A stretch of 18,010 nucleotides of DNA, from NCBI GenBank assembly GCA_944391265.1, contig CALXSX010000073.1, positions 1 through 18,010 of the forward strand, given 5' to 3'. This stretch comes from an uncultured Clostridia bacterium. Its GTDB lineage: Bacteria; Bacillota; Clostridia; UBA1381. Of the stretch, positions 1 to 6,710 are shown piece by piece. Every line of letters begins with the position of its first letter. Position 1 is the stretch's first letter. The position numbers and the translations under genes were made by a program. The notes under the pieces are model-generated. The model had not been told where the DNA came from and did not search any database. It saw only the letters and a list, made by a program, of their open reading frames with translations.

Positions 1-2
1 CA

Positions 3-119
3 GATTATGTAAATCACGCAAACGAGATAATAAACACAATGGGCGGTGAGATTCAAGGCCACACCGACATTATAAATTTAATGGGAAAAGAAATAGAAGA
101 TCTCAAAAAAAGGGGCTGA
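3..119 (+). CDS. 3' end of an unknown phage-region protein (partial)
   Basis: An open frame enters from the left edge and stops at TGA 117-119. It encodes about 38 residues ending in EIEDLKKRG. The visible tail is hydrophilic and probably helical; no domain can be recognised. The holin ATG follows four bases after the stop, so the two are very likely co-transcribed and translationally close. In phage late regions this slot is usually a small structural or tail-associated protein, but that is inference from position only. The start and most of the gene lie outside the window. Confidence 0.5.
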   Translation, partial: DYVNHANEIINTMGGEIQGHTDIINLMGKEIEDLKKRG

Positions 120-123
120 GTGT

Positions 124-336
124 ATGACAAAGGTATGGTTAAAAGCTGCGGCAATGAGAGCCGTAAGGACTATCGCACAGACGGCAATAGCGTCGATAGG
201 CACAACATCAGCGGCAATCGGCGAAGTTAACTGGTATATGGTTCTGAGCACGGCAGCTCTTTCAGGGGTGCTGTCGCTTCTTACAAGCGTAGCCGGCTTA
301 CCTGAGATCCAAGGTGCCGAAAATGACGGAAAATAG
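124..336 (+). CDS. Phage holin, r1t-type (70 aa)
   Basis: This small membrane protein probably forms the lesions that release an endolysin at the end of a phage lytic cycle. The N-terminus (MTKVWLKAAAMRAVRTIAQT) is a basic amphipathic helix. Two hydrophobic stretches follow (about residues 18-33 and 38-58), separated by a short turn containing EVNW, and the end is short and polar. This arrangement and the motifs TAIASIGT, EVNWYMV and LSLLTSVAGLPE match what I know of the r1t holin family, and the length is typical. AGGGG lies about ten bases upstream of the ATG. The gene overlaps the next one by 14 bases, as is common in phage lysis cassettes. No endolysin is visible downstream, so it would have to lie to the left of the window. 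Confidence 0.8.
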   Translation: MTKVWLKAAAMRAVRTIAQTAIASIGTTSAAIGEVNWYMVLSTAALSGVLSLLTSVAGLPEIQGAENDGK

Positions 337-514
337 AGATTGCCCATGCGATGCGGTAAAGGAGCTCAAAGCAATAGTTGACAGACATGAACACCAACTT
401 GCAAAGGGCAGCGTACAGTTTGCTGTGATAAACACAAAGCTAAATATAGTTCTCGGCGTGCTCGCTACCGTAGGGGCTGCGGTATGCGGCATAGTGGTTA
501 AGCTGATATTTTAG
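323..514 (+). CDS. XhlA-like phage membrane protein (63 aa)
   Basis: Residues 1-35 are polar and likely coiled-coil (CPCDAVKELKAIVDRHEHQLAKG is split here by its C-P-C element near residue 6). The C-terminal 25 residues form one transmembrane helix ending in KLIF. This plan of a short coiled coil plus C-terminal membrane anchor fits the XhlA family, which cooperates with a holin in phage-like lysis modules. I chose ATG 323 because AAGGTG at 311-316 is a well-placed ribosome site; a GTG at 314 in the same frame would lie on top of that site. The 14-base overlap with the holin supports a shared lysis operon. Family assignment rests on architecture, since the sequence is short. Confidence 0.6.
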   Translation: MTENRDCPCDAVKELKAIVDRHEHQLAKGSVQFAVINTKLNIVLGVLATVGAAVCGIVVKLIF

Positions 515-531
515 CTTTTGAATAAAAAATA

Positions 532-606
532 AAAAAACCGTGCAGGAAAATGAAGCATTTTCATTTCGGGATGCGGCAATGCCGCAACCTGTCTGCACGG
601 TTTTTT
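532..606. terminator. Bidirectional terminator with branched inverted repeat
   Basis: A perfect 14-bp inverted repeat (AAAAAACCGTGCAG at 532-545, complement at 593-606) carries an A-run on its left and a T-run on its right, so it can end transcription from either side. It lies between the convergent phage genes and rubredoxin. The 47 bases between the arms are not a simple loop. They hold two further hairpins: GAAAATG/CATTTTC (546-552 with 556-562) and TGCGGC/GCCGCA (572-577 with 581-586), the latter extendable by GG/CC. The folded form would be a three-way junction. Confidence 0.8.
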
Positions 607-614
607 CTGTCATC

Positions 615-770
615 TCAGTTCTGGGAGAAGGAGTCCTTGCCTACTCCGCAAACCGGACATACAAAATCGTCGGGAAGATCCTCCCACTTTGTTCCGGGAG
701 CTATTCCGTTATCGGGATCACCTGCCGCTTCATCATATTCCCATCCGCAAACATCACAGATATATTTCAT
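615..770 (-). CDS. Rubredoxin (51 aa)
   Basis: A cytoplasmic one-iron electron carrier. In anaerobes it commonly passes electrons to rubrerythrins or flavodiiron proteins that remove oxygen and peroxide. The iron is held by two CxxC pairs, C5/C8 (CDVCGW) and C38/C41 (CPVCGVGK). The conserved core GDPDNGIAPGTKWEDLP between them is nearly consensus, and the length is typical. The start is MKYICDVC, preceded by AAAGGAGG about nine bases upstream; the frame stays open further upstream but has no better start. A consensus promoter precedes the gene and a shared terminator follows, so it appears to be a single-gene unit. No redox partner is encoded beside it. Confidence 0.97.
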   Translation of the reverse strand: MKYICDVCGWEYDEAAGDPDNGIAPGTKWEDLPDDFVCPVCGVGKDSFSQN

Positions 771-831
771 TGAAATTTTCCTCCTTTCATACCGAATATG
801 CGGACATGTCAAAAATGCCGTGTCCATAGAT

Positions 832-860
832 ATATTATCATAAATTTTCCGTGTTGTCAA
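832..860 (-). promoter_or_regulatory. Sigma-A promoter of rubredoxin
   Basis: On the minus strand TTGACA (855-860), a 17-base spacer and TAATAT (832-837) form a near-consensus housekeeping promoter. The expected start leaves an untranslated leader of roughly 55 bases ending in the AAAGGAGG site. A short inverted repeat GGACA/TGTCC (802-806 with 821-825) lies within that leader. Confidence 0.85.
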
Positions 861-873
861 TCGATAAAACAAC

Positions 874-907
874 AAAAAAGACTGCCCTCATTTTAAAGGC
901 AGTCTTT
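874..907 (-). terminator. Terminator of the secreted-protein/small-peptide cassette
   Basis: On the minus strand AAAGACTGCC pairs with GGCAGTCTTT (877-886 with 898-907) and is followed by a T-run (A-run 874-879 on the plus strand). It begins a few bases after the stop of the 70-residue protein and separates that cassette from rubredoxin. Confidence 0.9.
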
Positions 908-914
908 AAACTTC

Positions 915-1127
915 CTATTCTTCCCAGTGCCAGTTCTCATCATCGACATTGTAATACTTCTTGACAGCCTGCTCTGTTACAGAAGGAATCATATCAACAT
1001 CTGATATTCCGCCGCTTTGCGACGCGATACCGAATGTAGGAGTGGGAGTCGGTGATGATGTCATAACCGATGTGTTAACATCAAAACTGTAAACTTCAAT
1101 CTCCGGTTTATTATATATCCTCTTCAT
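915..1127 (-). CDS. Small acidic protein of unknown function (70 aa)
   Basis: I do not recognise a characterised family. The N-terminus MKRIYNKPEIEVYSFD resembles the start of many short clostridial peptides of the MKKxYxKPExE kind, whose role is unknown. The middle holds a Thr/Pro-rich stretch (SSPTPTPT) followed by a Gly-Gly (SQSGG), and the tail is acidic and aromatic (DDENWHWEE). It has no signal peptide, transmembrane helix or cysteine. AGGAGG stands seven bases before the ATG. It lies 20 bases downstream of a secreted protein and ends at its own terminator, so the two are one transcript. It could be a precursor or leader-type peptide, a cytoplasmic partner of the secreted protein, or something else. 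Confidence 0.75.
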   Translation of the reverse strand: MKRIYNKPEIEVYSFDVNTSVMTSSPTPTPTFGIASQSGGISDVDMIPSVTEQAVKKYYNVDDENWHWEE

Positions 1128-1147
1128 GCCAATACCCTCCTATATCA

Positions 1148-1867
1148 CTATGCTTTCGGAAACGAGCAAGGAATAACGCTGAATGCATTGCTGTTTGCGT
1201 CCGGAATATCGTTTATCTGAATACCTATAGTATATGTAGCTTCAACAAGCGCACCCGTTCCCATGTCTCCAAGCCCGATATACATCTTCATAACATTGTT
1301 GTTGTTTTTCGTCTCATCTACATACTGCAAAACAACGCCGTAGTCGTTATCCGGATCGTATCCGTCAAAGCTCAGCAGACACGCATAGTCGAACTTATTT
1401 CCGTCATCGCGGGTCCTCACTCTGCTGACCTTATAGTATGTAACATTCTTGCCTCTGAGTGCGCTCGGTATATTTTTATCATCAGCAATATTTCCGACAA
1501 CTACCTCAGCCTTTTTCGCTTGTCCAATGTTCTCGCCGCCGAGTATCAATGTATACACGCCCGGCTCAAGAGCTCCGCCCTTAAGGCCGAGATCCTTGAA
1601 TGCGCTGGCAAAGCTGTCGCTTTTCGTCTGATTTACATAAAATATATCGTCTGCCTTGATAGCCTTTCCCTCAGCATAATCCTTAACGAGCAAAACTGTG
1701 AGCTCCTGCTCAACCCCTCCAAGGTCTCCGCCATTTTCAACCGAAAGCTTGTTATTATTATTCACGCCGTAGTCGTACGAGGTGTCAACATCCGCCGCAT
1801 ATGCTGTCAGGGTTACGAGTGAAGAAAGCGCCGTCATTACAAGCAGCTTTAACAAAGTCTTTTTCAT
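1148..1867 (-). CDS. Secreted protein of unknown function (239 aa)
   Basis: A Sec signal peptide is clear: a KK start, hydrophobic core at residues 6-20 and a probable AYA|AD cleavage after residue 24. The mature protein is rich in Asn, Asp, Gly and beta-prone segments and contains no enzyme motif. Residues of about 52-125 (from ELTVLLVKD through PGVYTLILGG) resemble, from memory, a beta-sandwich module found in large clostridial surface-layer and SLH-type proteins; this is a resemblance only. Runs of Asn occur at about 36-39 and 187-190. GGGGAG precedes the ATG. A strong promoter drives it together with the 70-residue protein. It has no SLH, LPXTG or lipobox anchor, so it should be released or held non-covalently. 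Confidence 0.8.
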   Translation of the reverse strand: MKKTLLKLLVMTALSSLVTLTAYAADVDTSYDYGVNNNNKLSVENGGDLGGVEQELTVLLVKDYAEGKAIKADDIFYVNQTKSDSFASAFKDLGLKGGALEPGVYTLILGGENIGQAKKAEVVVGNIADDKNIPSALRGKNVTYYKVSRVRTRDDGNKFDYACLLSFDGYDPDNDYGVVLQYVDETKNNNNVMKMYIGLGDMGTGALVEATYTIGIQINDIPDANSNAFSVIPCSFPKA

Positions 1868-1912
1868 TTATATCTCCCCTTTAACAATCGAAAAATATAT
1901 CTACACACGTAT

Positions 1913-1941
1913 ATTATACCTTTAAAATTATACTATGTCAA
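1913..1941 (-). promoter_or_regulatory. Sigma-A promoter of the secreted-protein cassette
   Basis: On the minus strand TTGACA (1936-1941), a 17-base spacer and TATAAT (1913-1918) form a perfect consensus promoter, with about 45 bases to the ATG. It suggests high basal expression unless repressed. Confidence 0.9.
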
Positions 1942-1986
1942 GGCTTTTCTGATAAAAACTCATAAAATAGCACTTAAATGTCAACA

Positions 1987-2005
1987 AAAAAACACTCTGT
2001 TTTTT
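1987..2005 (-). terminator. Possible weak terminator after the efflux operon
   Basis: AAAAAACA and TGTTTTTT (1987-1994, 1998-2005) form an 8-bp hairpin around a CTC loop, about 40 bases past the pump stop codon. It has only one G-C pair, so it may be weak or not function. No other terminator is seen between 1868 and 2042. Confidence 0.3.
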
Positions 2006-2042
2006 CATACATATTAACAAAAATACGGTTATAACAATAAAA

Positions 2043-5000
2043 TTACGAATTTTTATGCTTTTTCAAAGCTCTTTTTTTGCGTTTTTCTTCAAACGCGGCA
2101 TAAAGCGTCGGTATGAAGTAAAGCGTAAGGAACGTGCCGACAAAAAGTCCGCCGCAAAGCACAACGGCGAGCGGACTGAGCATCTCGGCGCCCTCCGCCT
2201 TTGAAACAGCCATCGGCAAAAATCCGAGTATTGATGTGAGCGATGTCATGAGTATAGGTCTCATTCTTGTTTTTCCGGCGTAGACAAGTATGTCAGATGT
2301 GCTCATGGACGGGTTTTGCGCTTTTGCGGTGTTAGCAAAATCTATAAGGATTATTGCGTTGTTTACTATCATACCCGTCAGCATCAGTATGCCTATGCAG
2401 CCTATTACCGACAGCGGGCTTCCGCTTATAACGAGCGCGAGCACGACGCCTATAAGCGCGAGCGGCACGGTGAAAAGTATTATAAACGGCTGCAGCAGAT
2501 TTTCAAACTGCGCGCACATAATCATATACATGAGCAGTATTCCGAGAAGTATAGCAACGAAAAGCGACTGCATTGCGTCCATCATTATCTCATAGCTTCC
2601 TGCGTCCGTTTTCTGTATGCCCTCCGGCGTCTCGAGCGACGAAAGACGTCTGTCAAGCTCACTGCTTACAGCGCCCATGTTTGTTCCATACAGCCTTGCG
2701 GTAAGCGTGCATACGCGTTTCTGGTCAACTCTTGAAAGCGATGTGCTGCCCTGCTCAATTGAAACATCGGCTATGTCGGAAAGGGTTATCCACTGGCCGG
2801 TTGACGTTCTGATACGCATTGTTTCAAGCTGGCTGTAATCGGTGAGGTAATCCTCCGGGTACACTATCTGTATATCGTATTCCGAGCCGGAGTCAAGATA
2901 CTGCGACGCGGTGGTCGTGCCGAGGACGGAATTTATCATTGACGATGCGGCGGCGGTCGTTATCCCGAACCGCGACGCCTTTGCGGGATCGAGCTTTACA
3001 CGTATCTCGCTTACCGTTTCATCAATCGAGTTTGACGTTTCGACAACGCCGTCTATTTCGCCGAGAATCTCCTGTACCTTTAATACGTACTCGTTTAATG
3101 CTTCCTCGTCCGTGCCGGTAAAATTCAGCCGGAGCTCTGATGACGACATTCCCATAGAGGAATTTGAGGCTTCAAGGCTTATTTCGGCGCCGGTTATATC
3201 GGCGAGGCTTTCCCTTATCTGATTTGCCGCGTCCTCTGTCGTTATTTTTCTATCATCTTTTAAAACGACGCTCAGCGTTGCGCTGTTTGACGTTCCGCCG
3301 CCAAACATTCCTGCCGTACCGCCGGAACCGACGTTTGAAAACACGGTTTCGACATTCTCGTTTTGCATTACGCGCTCCTCAATAGTGCGGCAAATATCGT
3401 CCGCGCTGTCAAGCTTAGAGCCGGGCGGCAGCTGTGCAGATATGGAAATTATACCTTCGTCAGATTCCGGCATGAGCGTCATGCCCAACTGCGAAAGCAC
3501 AGCCATGCTTAAAACGAACACCAGCAGCACTGCCGCAATCGCCGTTTTCCTGTGCGGGAGAACGGTGCGCAGTGATTTTTCATATATGTAATAGAAAAAC
3601 TCAAGCAGTTTTTCAAACGGTCTTAATATAAACTTCAGCTTACTGCCGGAGTTGTCAGTGCTTTTTATCCTTGACGACAGCATGGGCACAAGCAGGAATG
3701 TCGTAATAAGCGACGCCGTCTGCGAGAAAATTATCGCGAACGCGAGCTGTTTGAACATAACAGCCATGATGTTGTCTATAAAAAGTATCGGAACATAAAC
3801 TATGCACGTCGTTAAAACCGATGCCACAACAGCGCCTATTACCTCGCCTGTACCGGACATTGACGCCGTTTTTGCATCTTCTCCGAGCGAGTTTCTGCGC
3901 CTGAATATATTTTCAAGCACAACGACGGAGTTATCGACGAGCATTCCGACGCCGAGCGCCAAACCGCCAAGCGACACCACGTTAAGTGTCATTCCGGCAA
4001 AGTACATTCCGACAAACGTCGTAATAATTGAAATAGGCATGGATATGCCGATAACGAGCGACGTCCTTATACTACCGAGGAAAAGCAGAAGCACTATTAT
4101 AGCAAGCAGTCCGCCCATTACGGCGTTTTCCGCAACGGAGCTGATGGCGTTTTTGATGTAGCTTGCCTGCTCCATTGTTATGTTATATGTAAATTTAGGG
4201 TTTTGCTCTTTTATCTGCTCAAGCACCGCGGTTACACCGTCAACAACATCTACGGTGTTGGCATCGCTTTCCTTGTTGACGCTCACGGATATGGAGTCAG
4301 TGCCGTTAAGCCTTGAATACGTTGTATTTTCAGAGTACGTATCCTCAACGACCGCAACGTCATGAAGGTAGATTACCTGTCCGGTTGACGTCATTATTGG
4401 CACGTTTGAAATATCGTCTGTTGACTCGAATCTGCCCTCAGTCCTGACAGCCATGTCCTTGTTAAAGCCCTCCGTTGAACCTGCCGGGAGGTTCTGATTC
4501 TGCACCGCTATAGCGGCGGCGAGATCGCTCACTGACAGGTTGTACCCGTAAAGCTTCTGCGGATCAACAGTTATTTCTATCACCCTGTCGCTTGAGCCGG
4601 CCGTGGTTACCGACGCAACGCCGCTTACGGATTTTATCCTGTCCTCGACGTTATCTTCAACGAATTTTTTTGTCTGGACAAGGTCGTAGCCCCCGTACGT
4701 TACGCTCATCATCATAGCTGACATCATGGAGCTGTCAATCTTCACAATAAGCGGGTCCTCTGTTCCGTCGGGGAGGTACGATGAAATCATATCGATATTT
4801 TTCGTCATGTCATCGACTGCCCTGTCAATATCCGTATCTGCTGAAAACTGAACCATAACCATTGACGAGCCCTCGGACGACGTCGACTGTATCGTGTCTA
4901 TGCCGGAGACGGTCGCAACCGCCGATTCTATGTTTTCCGTAACAAGGCTTTCCACCTCGCGAGAGCCGACATTCGGGTACTGCGTGTATATTATAGCCAT

Positions 5001-5129
5001 TGAAAGGTCCATTTTGGGGAGCATTTCAATGGGGAGCATCGTCATTGAATAAAGACCTATTACTATGAACACGAGCACCGTCATTGTTACTGCGACAGGC
5101 CGCTTTACCGATATTTCATGGAGCTTCAT
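2043..5129 (-). CDS. RND-family efflux pump, AcrB/HAE1-like permease (1028 aa)
   Basis: A proton-driven exporter of the resistance-nodulation-division superfamily, the inner component of a tripartite pump. Features in order: TM1 at about 10-31, a first large extracytoplasmic loop (about 35-335), TM2-6 to about 480, TM7 at about 528-548, a second loop and TM8-12 ending near 1010. The length is typical. TM4 holds the proton-relay region GMLVDNSVVVLENI: Asp399 is kept, but the second Asp of the AcrB pair is Asn400. The early motif SVKRPVAVTM and late GMIVNNAIILIDF are standard. The ATG overlaps the stop of the membrane-fusion gene by four bases (ATGA) with GGAGG upstream, so the two are translationally coupled. 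Substrate cannot be told; drugs, bile salts or lipids are all possible. CusA-type metal transport is less likely, as no metal-binding methionine set stands out. Confidence 0.95.
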   Translation of the reverse strand: MKLHEISVKRPVAVTMTVLVFIVIGLYSMTMLPIEMLPKMDLSMAIIYTQYPNVGSREVESLVTENIESAVATVSGIDTIQSTSSEGSSMVMVQFSADTDIDRAVDDMTKNIDMISSYLPDGTEDPLIVKIDSSMMSAMMMSVTYGGYDLVQTKKFVEDNVEDRIKSVSGVASVTTAGSSDRVIEITVDPQKLYGYNLSVSDLAAAIAVQNQNLPAGSTEGFNKDMAVRTEGRFESTDDISNVPIMTSTGQVIYLHDVAVVEDTYSENTTYSRLNGTDSISVSVNKESDANTVDVVDGVTAVLEQIKEQNPKFTYNITMEQASYIKNAISSVAENAVMGGLLAIIVLLLFLGSIRTSLVIGISMPISIITTFVGMYFAGMTLNVVSLGGLALGVGMLVDNSVVVLENIFRRRNSLGEDAKTASMSGTGEVIGAVVASVLTTCIVYVPILFIDNIMAVMFKQLAFAIIFSQTASLITTFLLVPMLSSRIKSTDNSGSKLKFILRPFEKLLEFFYYIYEKSLRTVLPHRKTAIAAVLLVFVLSMAVLSQLGMTLMPESDEGIISISAQLPPGSKLDSADDICRTIEERVMQNENVETVFSNVGSGGTAGMFGGGTSNSATLSVVLKDDRKITTEDAANQIRESLADITGAEISLEASNSSMGMSSSELRLNFTGTDEEALNEYVLKVQEILGEIDGVVETSNSIDETVSEIRVKLDPAKASRFGITTAAASSMINSVLGTTTASQYLDSGSEYDIQIVYPEDYLTDYSQLETMRIRTSTGQWITLSDIADVSIEQGSTSLSRVDQKRVCTLTARLYGTNMGAVSSELDRRLSSLETPEGIQKTDAGSYEIMMDAMQSLFVAILLGILLMYMIMCAQFENLLQPFIILFTVPLALIGVVLALVISGSPLSVIGCIGILMLTGMIVNNAIILIDFANTAKAQNPSMSTSDILVYAGKTRMRPILMTSLTSILGFLPMAVSKAEGAEMLSPLAVVLCGGLFVGTFLTLYFIPTLYAAFEEKRKKRALKKHKNS

Positions 5130-6694
5130 TCGGAAATTTCCTCCTTTGAGGTGATGTTCACCTTGTTATCCGTTTCGGAGATGTATTCCTTTCCGGAGAC
5201 GACAACGTCCTCGCCTGTTTCAACTCCGGCAAGGATTTCTGTCGTATCGGAGTTCGTTATTCCAACGGTGATGTCGCGTCTTTGTGCTATTCCGTCCTTT
5301 GCGACGTATACGTACTTCTCATCACCGTCGCCGAGAAGTACAGCGTCTGACGGTATTACAACGGAATCTGAGCTCTCTTCCGTTACGAGCGTTATGTCTG
5401 CAAACATTCCCAGCTTTAACAGCCCGCCGGCATTATCTATGCTGACCTCTACCGTGTAAAGGCCGGTCTGTTCGTTTTTTACGGTGTTTACAAGCGTTAC
5501 AGCGCCTTCGACATTTTCTATCCCCGCCGATGCAACGGATACCCGTGCCGGAGTTCCGACGCTTACGGATGCGATTACCGATTCTGTAACGTATATCTCG
5601 GCGTCTACTACATTTGAGTTCTTTATAACGAACAAATCAACGCCTGCGGCCGTCATCTGGCCTTCGGTCACGTTTCTTGCCGATATGTAGCCGCTTATAG
5701 GCGCTTTTATAGTGGTGCTGTCGAGCATGTTTTTTGCCGAGTCAAGGCCTGCCTTGGCAGTCTGAACAGATGCCGCGGCTGACTTTATGCTCTCCTCTCC
5801 CGAAACCTCTGTTAGCTCCACGTTCTCGCGCGCGTTTTTGAGCGCATTCTCCGCCTGCTTGAGGCTGTTTTCCGCATTTGTAAGCGATGCCGACGCCGAT
5901 ATTTGTGCCGTTTTATAATTTTCCTGTGCCTGAATAAGAGCCGAAGATGCACTGTCAAGCTGCGCCTTTGCAGTTGCTGCGGCGCTGTCATATGACGCCT
6001 GTGCGTTCTGGAGCGATGTTTTTGCATTGTCAAGCTCCGCCTGAGACACCGCGCCTATGTCAAAAAGCTGCTGAGTACGGTCGCTGTTTTGCTGAGCCGT
6101 TGTAAGGGCGTTCTGCGCCGCTATCACAGACGCGTCGCTGTCATAAAGCTGTTTCTGCCTGTCATACGCCGCCTGTGCATCATCGACCGCCTGCTTTGCA
6201 AGCTTTACATTTGAATTTTCATCATAAAGCTGTTTCTCCCTGTTATATGCGTCAAGGGCCGCCTGATACGAGAGTTCGGCTGAGGACAATGACTGATTTG
6301 CGCCCTGCTGAGACTGCTTGACTGATGAGTTCTTGACCATTGAATAATTCGCCTGCGCGCTGTTGTAGCTGGCCTGCGCCTGCTGGTACGAAAGGCGGAC
6401 GTCGGTATCGTCAAGCGTAGCTAAAACGGCTCCCGCCTGAACATAATCGCCTTCCTGATAATACACGCGCTCCGCCTTGGCGCTGACTTTTGACGAAACG
6501 CCGACAGACTCGCAGGGGACTATTTCACCGCTGTATGTAATCTCCTTTTTAATATCGGATACCTGGGCCGTATACACTGTAACATTATGGCCTGACGCTT
6601 CCTGTTCGGCCCCGTTTTCATCATTTTTGCCGCATGACACGCAGGAAATGACAACAGCTGCGGCTGCGGCTGTGCTTATTATCTTTTTAAACAT
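5126..6694 (-). CDS. HlyD/AcrA-family membrane-fusion lipoprotein (522 aa)
   Basis: The periplasmic-adaptor-type subunit that links the RND pump to the TolC-like protein. The N-terminus is a lipoprotein signal (MFKKIIS, Ala-rich core, lipidation at Cys18 or Cys21), so the protein is probably membrane-anchored. The barrel-sandwich (lipoyl-like) halves are at about 50-97 and 327-365 (TIKAPISGYISARNV). Between them is a very long alpha-helical hairpin, about 100-325, rich in Ala, Gln and Asp. It includes a 27-residue repeat that places QLYD/QLFD at residues 155, 182 and 209. The beta-barrel and membrane-proximal domains follow to the C-terminus. It is longer than typical AcrA because of the hairpin. 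The chosen ATG has AAGGAG upstream; the frame is open for 19 more codons without a better start. It follows the TolC-like gene by 16 bases. Confidence 0.93.
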   Translation of the reverse strand: MFKKIISTAAAAAVVISCVSCGKNDENGAEQEASGHNVTVYTAQVSDIKKEITYSGEIVPCESVGVSSKVSAKAERVYYQEGDYVQAGAVLATLDDTDVRLSYQQAQASYNSAQANYSMVKNSSVKQSQQGANQSLSSAELSYQAALDAYNREKQLYDENSNVKLAKQAVDDAQAAYDRQKQLYDSDASVIAAQNALTTAQQNSDRTQQLFDIGAVSQAELDNAKTSLQNAQASYDSAAATAKAQLDSASSALIQAQENYKTAQISASASLTNAENSLKQAENALKNARENVELTEVSGEESIKSAAASVQTAKAGLDSAKNMLDSTTIKAPISGYISARNVTEGQMTAAGVDLFVIKNSNVVDAEIYVTESVIASVSVGTPARVSVASAGIENVEGAVTLVNTVKNEQTGLYTVEVSIDNAGGLLKLGMFADITLVTEESSDSVVIPSDAVLLGDGDEKYVYVAKDGIAQRRDITVGITNSDTTEILAGVETGEDVVVSGKEYISETDNKVNITSKEEISE

Positions 6695-6710
6695 ATCAAA
6701 ATAAACTCCT

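Noticed and set aside
532..606. Integron attC site or tRNA gene suggested by the cloverleaf-like fold
   Set aside because: It has no attC core sites, no tRNA acceptor/T-loop consensus and no CCA end; the A/T flanks fit a terminator better.
3802..4161. Plus-strand open frames within the RND pump gene, including one of 119 codons
   Set aside because: The pump frame is intact along its whole length, and the antisense frames are Ser/Thr/Pro-rich shadows without domains.
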